A stretch of 23,109 bases of DNA from SFLA01 sp964485815 (lineage in GTDB: Bacteria > Bacillota > Clostridia > Oscillospirales > CAG-382), in NCBI GenBank assembly GCA_964485815.1, contig CAZAJX010000030.1, forward strand, positions 1 to 23,109. The letters run 5' to 3'. The notes under the pieces were generated by a model. The model did not search any database. It saw only the letters and a program-made list of their open reading frames with translations, and was not told where the DNA came from. The position numbers were made by a program, and so were the translations under genes. Positions 1-7,200 of the stretch are shown in pieces (position 1 is the stretch's first letter; every line of letters starts with the position of its first letter).

Positions 1-1
1 C

Positions 2-1294
2 TATATCGACGCCTGCTTTGAAATAATGTCGGGCTTTACCACCACCGGCTCCAGCATTATTACGGATATTACGGCGGTATCCCATTCCACTTTGTTCTGG
101 CGAAGCTTTTCCCATTGGATCGGCGGTATGGGCATACTGGTATTCGTGCTTATATTTATTCCCGAAAGCAACGAAGGCTCTTCCATGCACCTGCTCCGCG
201 CAGAAAGCCCGGGACCTCAGGTGGGCAAGATCGTATCCAAAATGAAGGTGACTACGAGAATACTTTACCTTATATATTTGGGTATGACCGCTCTGCAGAT
301 AATCATTCTGTGCTGGGGACCCTTGACGGATTACGCCGCGATGTGTGACGCCTTGGGTGAAACTGCGGCTGCCGCATATCAAGGCGATAAGATCTTCAAC
401 GCCCTGCTTGCCTCCTTCGGCTGCGCGGGAACGGGGGGCTTTGGGTTCATTCCGGGCAGTATAGAGTATTTTACTCCCTTTGCCCAGTACGTAATGTCCG
501 TGTTCCTCATTCTTTTCGGATGCAATTTCAGTCTGTATTATCTCCTCCTCATCGGCAAGGTAAGGGATGTTTTTCGCAGTGAGGAATTAAAGACATATTT
601 TATCATCGTCATCGGGGCGGTTGGCTTTGTGTTCTTAAGCCTTGTGGGGAAATTTCAGGCATTCCCTCAGGCGTATACAACGGAGGAGGCGTTCCGCCAT
701 TCTCTGTTTCAGGTTGCGTCCCTCATTACCACCGCGGGATTTTCCACCACCGATTACGGCGTATGGCCTATGCTCGCCAAGACCACCCTTGTGCTGATAA
801 TGTTTTCGGGAGCAATGGCAGGCTCAACCGCAGGCGGTATAAAGGTGTCCCGTTTCGTGATGGCGGTAAAGGGCGCGTATATCAATGTGCGTAAGCTTAT
901 CAATCCCCGTTACGTCCCCAAAGCCAAGTTTGAGGGAAAGTTATTAGAGCAAAAGACGATTAACGATGTTTTTGCTTTCTTTACTTTATATTCTTTTATC
1001 TTTGGCGGGGCCCTTTTTCTGCTGTCCTTTGACGGAGTGAACGGCACCGCGGTACAGATAGTATCGGATGCGGGAACTTATGAGGTAAAGCACGGCTTTT
1101 TCAGTAATTTCTCTGCGGTGCTTGCCTGCATTTCCAACGTAGGTCCTGCCTTTGAGGCTGTGGGTCCCTACTCCTCCTTTGCGGGGTATAGCGCCTTTTC
1201 CAAGGTCTTGCTCACTCTGGTTATGATGCTGGGCAGACTTGAGATTCTCCCCGTGCTCATACTGTTCAACCCCAGAACCTGGAAAAAGACATAA
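2..1294 (+). CDS. trkH: TrkH/KtrB-type potassium uptake channel subunit, 5' truncated by window edge
   Basis: This is the membrane channel subunit of a Trk/Ktr K+ uptake system, which in known systems works with a cytosolic NAD/ATP-binding TrkA/KtrA partner. The frame is already open at base 2, and the first Met (base 26) lies inside the conserved motif EIMSGFTTTGSS, so the true start is upstream of the window. About 430 residues are present. All four pore-loop glycines of the family can be seen: TTTGSS, AGTGGFGF, TTAGFSTT and SNVGPAF. The post-pore segment AGSTAGGIKVSRF, typical of TrkH, is also there. Hydrophobic segments alternate throughout. The C-terminus GRLEILPVLILFNPRTW is the normal family end, so the 3' end is intact. 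A terminator follows directly. Whether it is TrkH or KtrB cannot be settled without the N-terminus and the partner gene, which may lie upstream. Confidence 0.93.
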   Translation, partial: YIDACFEIMSGFTTTGSSIITDITAVSHSTLFWRSFSHWIGGMGILVFVLIFIPESNEGSSMHLLRAESPGPQVGKIVSKMKVTTRILYLIYLGMTALQIIILCWGPLTDYAAMCDALGETAAAAYQGDKIFNALLASFGCAGTGGFGFIPGSIEYFTPFAQYVMSVFLILFGCNFSLYYLLLIGKVRDVFRSEELKTYFIIVIGAVGFVFLSLVGKFQAFPQAYTTEEAFRHSLFQVASLITTAGFSTTDYGVWPMLAKTTLVLIMFSGAMAGSTAGGIKVSRFVMAVKGAYINVRKLINPRYVPKAKFEGKLLEQKTINDVFAFFTLYSFIFGGALFLLSFDGVNGTAVQIVSDAGTYEVKHGFFSNFSAVLACISNVGPAFEAVGPYSSFAGYSAFSKVLLTLVMMLGRLEILPVLILFNPRTWKKT

Positions 1295-1308
1295 AATCAA
1301 AACCACCA

Positions 1309-1335
1309 AAACCCGTGAACGTATCACGGGTTTTT
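1309..1335 (+). terminator. Intrinsic terminator after trkH
   Basis: A 10-bp perfect stem, AAACCCGTGA at 1309-1318 and TCACGGGTTT at 1324-1333, has a 5-nt loop and ends in a T run. It starts 15 nt after the trkH stop codon. Confidence 0.88.
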
Positions 1336-1348
1336 AACATATTTCCTA

Positions 1349-1376
1349 TTGACAAAGTGTATGTTTGTATGATAAT
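1349..1376 (+). promoter_or_regulatory. Sigma-A type promoter for leader ORF and lipoprotein
   Basis: TTGACA (1349-1354) and GATAAT (1371-1376) are separated by 16 bp, just downstream of the trkH terminator. This implies an independent transcript starting near 1383 that carries a 5' leader of about 175 nt before the lipoprotein gene. Confidence 0.75.
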
Positions 1377-1429
1377 CTGTAATCAGAGGAAAACATTTCC
1401 TTTAAAGATACCAAAAGGAGGACGATTTT

Positions 1430-1504
1430 ATGCGTATACTTAATCACACAAACCGCCCTTCGCGGGCATACGCAAGAACACACGGTAATAATACCCGCGC
1501 ATAG
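1430..1504 (+). CDS. Putative 24-residue leader peptide
   Basis: This short ORF begins with ATG 8 nt after a strong ribosome binding site (AAAGGAGG, 1414-1421) and ends with TAG at 1502-1504. The peptide starts MRILNHTNRPSRAYARTHG and is hydrophilic and Arg/Asn-rich, with no membrane segment. It lies between a good promoter and a lipoprotein gene whose own site and GTG start come 56 nt later. Its coding region overlaps hairpins that exclude one another, and its stop codon sits in the left arm of the strongest one. That arrangement fits a regulatory leader peptide, though it could equally be a small functional protein. I do not recognise the sequence. Confidence 0.5.
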   Translation: MRILNHTNRPSRAYARTHGNNTRA

Positions 1505-1524
1505 AAGAATAGGCTTCTGTGCGC
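1461..1524 (+). promoter_or_regulatory. Alternative hairpins in the lipoprotein leader (attenuator-like)
   Basis: Helix B pairs CGCGGG (1461-1466) with CCCGCG (1494-1499). Helix C pairs GCGCATAGAAG (1497-1507) with CTTCTGTGCGC (1514-1524), 11 bp with one G-U pair and a 6-nt loop. B and C share bases 1497-1499, so they exclude one another. No T run follows helix C, so any control would be on translation or RNA stability, or by factor-dependent termination, and not by intrinsic termination. The pairings were read by eye. Confidence 0.45.
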
Positions 1525-1559
1525 TATCCAACAACTGAATAATATTAAGGAGATTTAGC

Positions 1560-2294
1560 GTGAAAAAGTATAAACTTTCAGCATTTCTTCTCGCTGCTTT
1601 GATAGTATTACTGACAGCATGCGTTGCAGACACTAACACGTCAGTTGACGATATTTCTTCAGGCAATTCGTCTATAGACGTTAGCGAAGATGAACAACCG
1701 TATATTATTTCCGGATATACGACGTATAACCCTAATGAAACTGCTTGGTTTTATGCGGAAGTTATGATTCGTGTTTCGTATTATCACAGTGCGGCTGAGC
1801 ATGAAGGGTATTTGTTAAAACACAACCCTGATGCTGTGACAATTGCGCTTATAACATTGGAACATATTGATTTTGAAAATGCGTCGGAACATTTGCCGGA
1901 GCGAAAACCGACGGCAATATATAAGGAACCTTTTTGTTTAACGCCCGTAACGGCGACGATCGACAGGGTTATGCTGTCCGAATCCGAAAACCCGCCCGGC
2001 GAAGGCGAAAGCATATCTTCTACGGTATATGACAGATGGAAAAAGCAGTCGGACGGCAGTTATGTTATCGAGTATTTCGAAAACGGCTTTCCTATGTGCG
2101 AACAAGGAAAACAGTACGTTGCTGCGCTGATCGAAACTGACGATGGAATTGTAATAGAAGTTTTGTCTTTCCCCGTCGAACCGGACGGAAGTTATACGGA
2201 AAATATTCTGGAGTACAAGGATTCCGATTGCTTCAGTGAAAAACAATGGTCTTTTTCCGATGAGGTTTTAAAGAGATACGGCATAATTGAATAG
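1560..2294 (+). CDS. Predicted lipoprotein of unknown function
   Basis: The 244-residue protein starts at GTG, 7 nt after AAGGAG (1547-1552). The N-terminus is a clear type II signal peptide: MKKYK, a hydrophobic stretch, then the lipobox LTAC with the lipidated cysteine at residue 21. A Ser/Asp/Glu-rich linker (residues 22-48) follows, as is usual for surface lipoproteins of Gram-positive bacteria. The mature part (about residues 50-244) is acidic and rich in aromatic and beta-prone segments, with cysteines in EPFCLTP, PMCEQ and DSDCFSE. I recognise no family. Its codons are more mixed and AT-richer than those of the nearby translation genes, which fits low expression or acquisition. It probably sits on the outer face of the membrane. 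Its expression may depend on the leader ORF at 1430-1504. Confidence 0.8.
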   Translation: MKKYKLSAFLLAALIVLLTACVADTNTSVDDISSGNSSIDVSEDEQPYIISGYTTYNPNETAWFYAEVMIRVSYYHSAAEHEGYLLKHNPDAVTIALITLEHIDFENASEHLPERKPTAIYKEPFCLTPVTATIDRVMLSESENPPGEGESISSTVYDRWKKQSDGSYVIEYFENGFPMCEQGKQYVAALIETDDGIVIEVLSFPVEPDGSYTENILEYKDSDCFSEKQWSFSDEVLKRYGIIE

Positions 2295-2300
2295 AAACCA

Positions 2301-2329
2301 AAATCTCCCCGATTTCGGGGAGATTTTTT
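2301..2329. terminator. Bidirectional terminator between lipoprotein and pyk
   Basis: A nearly perfect inverted repeat, AAATCTCCCCGA (2301-2312) and TCGGGGAGATTT (2315-2326), is followed by TTT on the plus strand and TTTTGG on the minus strand. It lies between convergent genes and can serve both. Confidence 0.9.
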
Positions 2330-2353
2330 GTCGTGGATGATTCTATGGTTTTA

Positions 2354-3769
2354 TTATTTTACGGTTTCTACACGTATGGTGTTTGTGCTTCCCGCGGTGC
2401 CAAGAGTTTTTCCGCCGGTAAGCACCACGTTGTCGCCGCTTTCAAGGTCGAACACCTGCTTTGCCTTTTGCATCGCCTGGTAGAACAGCACCTCAAGGGA
2501 ATCGTAGGGCTCGGTCAGCACGGGGGTAACGCCCCAGCTCAGATTCAGCCTGCGCCACGCCCGTTTATCGGTGGTGATGCCGATAATATCCGCAGGACAG
2601 CGGAAACGGCTTATCATTCTTGCGGTGGCGCCGGAAATGGAATTTACCACTATACACTTCGCATCCACGTCGATCGCCATCTGGCAGGTGGCGTGGGATA
2701 TGGCGTCCTGCACGTTTTTGATCTTGTATCCCGTGGTGGCAAAACGGTTTGCGTAGTGAATATGGTTTTCGGTGTTTTCGGCTATTTCCGCCATACATTT
2801 TACCGCCGCAACGGGGTTTTTGCCTGCCGCGGTTTCACCCGAAAGCATTACCGCGCTGGAGCCGTCGTACACCGCGTTGGCAACGTCGCTTATCTCGGCA
2901 CGAGTGGGGCGGGGGTTGGTTATCATAGTTTCCAGCATTTCCGTTGCAGTAATAACACGCTTGCCCAAAAGACGGCATTTCTGTATAAGATACTTTTGCA
3001 CAACGGGCACCTCGATATAAGGTATCTCCACGCCCAGATCTCCGCGGGCAACCATAATTCCGTCGGAATAAACGCAAATATCTTCAATATTATCCACACC
3101 CGCGCGGTTTTCTATCTTTGCAATAATCTCGGTATCGTAGGCGCGGTTATCGTCAAGGAATTTGCGCAGGGAAGCCACGTCATCGCCCGTGGATACGAAG
3201 GATGCGGCAATATAGTCCACCCCGTTTTCCACACCGAACAGAATATCGCTTTTGTCCTGCTCGCTCAGGTATACTCCGTTTAAGGTCTTGTTGGGAAAGT
3301 TCATACTCTTGCGGTCGGAAAGCTCGCCGCCGTTTATCACGGTGCAGATAACGTCCTTCCCTTCGATCTTTTCTACCCGCATACTTACCAGACCGTTGCA
3401 TATAAGCACGGTGTCGCCCGCGGCGAGATCTTGGGTAAGTCCCTCGTAGTTTACGGACACTCTGGTTTCGTCCCCCTCCACGTCTGCGGTGGTGAGAATG
3501 AAGGTGTCCCCGTCGTTAACACGCACCTTTTTGTTTTTAAAGGTCTTAATGCGGTATTCGGGACCCTTTGTGTCCAGCATTATGGCGATAGGCAGATTCA
3601 GCTCGTCGCGGACCTCTTTTATAAGGTTTATCTTGTTTAAATGATCCGCGTGTGTCCCGTGGGAAAAATTAAGACGGGCAACGTTCATACCCGCCTTGCA
3701 CATAGCGGTAAGGGTTTCTTTGTTTTCGCAGGCAGGGCCTATGGTGCATATAATTTTGGTTTTTCTCAT
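2354..3769 (-). CDS. pyk: Pyruvate kinase
   Basis: This glycolytic enzyme transfers phosphate from phosphoenolpyruvate to ADP, giving pyruvate and ATP in the cytoplasm. It has 471 residues, the usual bacterial length without the extra C-terminal PEP-utiliser-like domain found in Bacillus. Motifs visible in order are RKTKIICTIGPA, MNVARLNFSHG, LDTKGPEYR, the active-site signature IIAKIENRAGV (catalytic Lys), MVARGDLGVEIP, and NPRPTRAEISDVANAVYDG followed by SAVMLSGETAAG. The C-terminal domain ends GSTNTIRVETVK. Small departures from consensus are ATEMLE where ATQML is usual and GPEYR where GPEIR is usual. No ribosome binding site lies at normal distance from the ATG: GGAG sits about 28 nt upstream with a hairpin in between. 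The gene is transcribed away from rpoB, from an extended -10 promoter at 3813-3821. Confidence 0.97.
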   Translation of the reverse strand: MRKTKIICTIGPACENKETLTAMCKAGMNVARLNFSHGTHADHLNKINLIKEVRDELNLPIAIMLDTKGPEYRIKTFKNKKVRVNDGDTFILTTADVEGDETRVSVNYEGLTQDLAAGDTVLICNGLVSMRVEKIEGKDVICTVINGGELSDRKSMNFPNKTLNGVYLSEQDKSDILFGVENGVDYIAASFVSTGDDVASLRKFLDDNRAYDTEIIAKIENRAGVDNIEDICVYSDGIMVARGDLGVEIPYIEVPVVQKYLIQKCRLLGKRVITATEMLETMITNPRPTRAEISDVANAVYDGSSAVMLSGETAAGKNPVAAVKCMAEIAENTENHIHYANRFATTGYKIKNVQDAISHATCQMAIDVDAKCIVVNSISGATARMISRFRCPADIIGITTDKRAWRRLNLSWGVTPVLTEPYDSLEVLFYQAMQKAKQVFDLESGDNVVLTGGKTLGTAGSTNTIRVETVK

Positions 3770-3812
3770 TTTCTATATAACGCGGCATCCCGCCGCACTC
3801 CTTTTCGCAGGT

Positions 3813-3821
3813 ATTATACCA
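3813..3821 (-). promoter_or_regulatory. Extended -10 promoter of pyk
   Basis: On the minus strand this reads TGGTATAAT, a perfect TATAAT with the TGn extension. No good -35 box lies 17 bp upstream, as is common for extended -10 promoters. Transcription would start about 36-38 nt before the pyk ATG, so the GGAG and hairpin at 3782-3801 would lie in the leader. Confidence 0.65.
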
Positions 3822-3886
3822 CAGCTTTCGGAAATAGAAAAGGGGAAAGTGTAAATTTTTAAAATGAGGAATGAGGAACTTCGGTA

Positions 3887-3909
3887 AAAATCCGCTGTAC
3901 GCGGATTTT
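3887..3909. other. Isolated terminator-like hairpin
   Basis: AAAATCCGC (3887-3895) pairs with GCGGATTTT (3901-3909) around a 5-nt loop. No gene ends here. It lies between the two divergent promoters, so it is either an insulator against stray transcription or part of the repeat element beside it. Confidence 0.5.
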
Positions 3910-3922
3910 GTTTAATTTATTT

Positions 3923-4005
3923 CGGAATGGGCAAGCCCATTCCCTACAATACAGCCATAACTAACGCCGGTTCGATAACCGTAGGGAAGGGGCTTGCCCC
4001 TTCCG
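3923..4005. repeat. Inverted pair of palindromic repeats (REP/BIME-like)
   Basis: Two 25-bp units lie in inverted orientation at 3923-3947 and 3981-4005. Each is itself a palindrome: GGAATGGGC-AA-GCCCATTCC at 3924-3943 and GGAAGGGGC-TT-GCCCCTTCC at 3985-4004, each flanked by CTAC or GTAG on the inner side. The units differ only at one base pair of the stem, T3928:A3939 against G3989:C4000, and the change is compensated on both arms. The 33 bp between them shows nothing recognisable. Other copies would be expected elsewhere in the genome, but none is seen in this window. Confidence 0.7.
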
Positions 4006-4061
4006 CAAACTGTTGGTTTTTGCCCTAAAAATAAATTTTGTAAAAATTTTGAAAATTGTTC

Positions 4062-4090
4062 TTGACAACTCTTGATTTTACTGCTATAAT
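4062..4090 (+). promoter_or_regulatory. Promoter of rpoBC
   Basis: TTGACA (4062-4067) and TATAAT (4085-4090) are perfect consensus boxes with the ideal 17-bp spacing. Transcription would begin near 4097, giving a leader of about 105 nt before rpoB. Confidence 0.9.
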
Positions 4091-4201
4091 TGTAAACTGC
4101 ACTATAATGACCGTAATATGCGAAAAAATTTGTTTTTTTCGGGCGAGGCGGTTAGTTTTACGCGATAAAACGCAAAGAAAAAGAATGGAGTGACAGGTTG
4201 A

Positions 4202-7200
4202 ATGGTTAAGCAGCAACAGCTCGGCACCAACGTAAGAATGTCGTTTTCCAAGAACCGTGAAGTTCTTGAAATGCCCAATCTTATCGAGATCCAGAAAAAG
4301 TCGTTCAAGGAACTTATAGAGCGTGATATAAGCGACGTATTGCGCGATATTTCTCCTATGACCGATTATTCCGGAAATCTTGTTATCGAATTTGTGGATT
4401 ATTCTTTAAGCGATGCTCCCAAATTCACTATCGAAGAATGTAAGGACAGGGACGTAAACTACGCGGTTCCTTTCAAGGTTACCGTTCGTCTTACCAACAA
4501 GGCAACGGGCGAAGTTAAGGAACAGGAAATATACATGGGCGATTTCCCCATGATGACCGATAGCGGCACCTTTATCATAAACGGTGCAGAGCGCGTAGTA
4601 GTAAGCCAGATCGTACGTTCTCCCGGTATATATTATGAAGGAACCGACGATAAGAGCGGCAAGCGCCTTCATTCCGCAACGGTTATCCCTTACCGCGGAG
4701 CGTGGCTTGAATATGAAACAGACGCGTCCGACGCTTTCTTTGTTCGTATAGATAAAAACCGTAAAATTCCCATAACCGTACTTTTGCGCGCATTCGGTCT
4801 TGATACCGATAAAAAGATATACGAGCTGTTCGGCGACGAACATATCTTAAAGGCTACTCTTGAAAAGGATACTATGAATGCCGAGGCTGAAAAGAACGGC
4901 ACAAATCCTCAGGAAGAAGCATACAAAGAGATCTACAGAAAGCTCCGTCCCGGCGATCCTCCTTTGGTAGAGAGCGCCCAGATCCTTTTGAACAATCTGT
5001 TCTTTGATCCCAAGAGATACGATATATCTCCCGTGGGAAGATATAAATTCAATAAAAAATTGGCTCTCGCCAGAAGAATAGCAGGCTGCGTCCTCGCCCG
5101 CCCCGCAGTTTCTCCTATCACCGGCGAAGTTCTGTTCGAAGCAGGCAGCAAGCTTTCCAGAGCAGACGCAGAGTATATCGAAGCGGCAGGAATCTGGTCC
5201 GTTTACGTTAACGTTGAAGAAGACGAAAGCACCGAGAGAGAAGTGCGCGTATTCTCCAATAAGATGGTAGACGCTTCCAAGATCTGCGGTATTTCCAACG
5301 AAGAGCTGGGACTTTCCGAAATGGTACAGCAGGACGTTCTTATGGATATCATAAGCACTGTCGGCGTTTCGGATGTAAACGCTCTCCGCAAGACTATCGC
5401 AAACCGTTCCGATGAACTTATACCCAAGCATATTACTGTTGATGATATATTCGCATCCGTAAACTACCTTCTCTGCCTCTCCCACGGAGTGGGCACGGTA
5501 GATGATATTGACCATCTCGGCAACCGTCGTCTGCGTTCCGTAGGCGAGCTGCTTCTCAACCAGCTCCGTATCGGTTTCTCCAGAATGGACAAGATCGTTA
5601 AGGAAAAGATGACTACTCAGGATATTGAAACAGTTACTCCTCAGTCCCTTATCAATATCCGTCCCATCGTTTCCTCCTTGCGTGATTTCTTCGGTTCTTC
5701 TCCTCTGTCCCAGTTTATGGACCAGACCAACCCTCTTTCCGAGCTTACCCACAAGCGCCGTCTTTCCGCGCTGGGTCCCGGCGGTCTTTCCCGCGACAGA
5801 GCATCCTTCGAGGTTCGTGACGTTCACTATACCCATTACGGCAGAATGTGTCCTATCGAAACTCCCGAAGGTCCCAATATAGGTCTTATTTCCTACCTCT
5901 CCTCTTATGCGAGAGTAAATAACTTCGGCTTTATCGAAGCGCCCTACCGTGTTGTTAAGAACGGCGTTGTTACCGATAAAACCGTATATCTCACCGCCGA
6001 CGCGGAGGATGAATTCACCGTTGCTACCGGCAACGAGCCCATCAATGAGGACGGCACCTTCGTAAACCGCAAGATCGTTGCCCGCCGCAGAGATGAAATC
6101 CTTGAATTCGAGCCTAACGAGATCGACCTTATGGACGTTTCGCCCAAGATGGTTGTATCCGTTGCCACCGCTATGATCCCCTTCCTTGAGAACGACGATA
6201 ACACCCGTGCGCTCATGGGATCAAACATGCAGAAGCAGGCAGTTCCTCTTATGGTTACCGAATCTCCTATCGTTGCAACCGGTATGGAGTATAAGGCAGC
6301 ATACGATTCCGGCGTAATAGTTATCTGTAAGCGTACCGGTGTTGTTGAATCCGTTACCGCCGACGAGGTTATCGTCCGCGCAGAGGATGGCACCGTAGAC
6401 AGATATCCTCTCATCAAATTCCAGCGCTCCAACCAGTCCACCTGCGTAAACCAGCGTCCCGTAGTTTCCAAGGGACAGTATATCAAGGCAGGCGACGTTG
6501 TGGCTGACGGCGCTGCTACCGATAACGGCGAGGTTGCTCTCGGTAAGAACGTGCTCATCGGATTTATGACCTGGGAAGGTTATAACTACGAGGACGCAGT
6601 TCTCCTTAACGAGCGCCTTGTAAGAGATGATCTCTACACCTCGATACATATCGAGGAGTACTACTGTGAATCCAGAGATACCAAGCTGGGTCCCGAAGAG
6701 ATCACCCGCGATATCCCCAACGTAGGCGACGATATGCTTAAAAACCTTGATGCAGACGGCGTTGTTTGCATCGGCGCAGAGGTTGGCGCAGGCGATATTC
6801 TGGTAGGTAAGGTTACTCCCAAGGGTGAAACCGAGCTTACCGCAGAAGAAAGACTGCTCCGCGCCATCTTCGGTGAAAAGGCTCGTGAGGTAAGAGATAC
6901 TTCTCTCCGTCTGCCCCACGGCGAAAGCGGTATCGTTATCGACGTTAAGGAATTCTCCCGCGATGATTGCGATGTTCTTCAGCCCGGTGTTATCAAGGCT
7001 GTCCGCGTATACGTTGCTCAGAAGAGAAAGATCTCTGTGGGCGATAAGATGGCAGGTAGACACGGTAACAAGGGTGTTATTTCCCGCATACTTCCCAGCG
7101 AGGACATGCCCTTCCTTCCCGACGGCACTCCTCTGGATATAGTTCTTAACCCTCTGGGCGTACCTTCCCGTATGAATATCGGTCAGGTGCTTGAGGTCCA

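Larger units (their letters stand above)
3770..4201. other. 432-bp divergent intergenic region, pyk/rpoB
   Basis: No protein gene is visible here. In order it holds the pyk 5' leader with a small hairpin (3782-3796), the pyk promoter (3813-3821), two ATGAGGA direct repeats near 3863-3877, an isolated hairpin (3887-3909), an inverted pair of palindromic repeats (3923-4005), the rpoB promoter (4062-4090) and a 111-nt rpoB leader. The leader contains an A/T-rich hairpin, CGAAAAAA (4121-4128) with TTTTTTCG (4134-4141). Confidence 0.8.

Noticed and set aside
2333..3283. 316-codon open frame on the plus strand opposite pyk
   Set aside because: It lies wholly antisense to a complete pyruvate kinase with intact motifs; its peptide is His/Gly/Val-rich with no family resemblance, and it has no ribosome binding site of note.
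4103..4108. Second TATAAT just after the rpoB promoter as an extra promoter
   Set aside because: No -35-like box lies 16-18 bp upstream; the nearest TTGATT is about 25 bp away.
5699..5764. Rifampicin-resistant RpoB allele
   Set aside because: P501 is unusual, but the main resistance positions D507, H517 and S522 carry the sensitive residues; no claim of resistance can be made.
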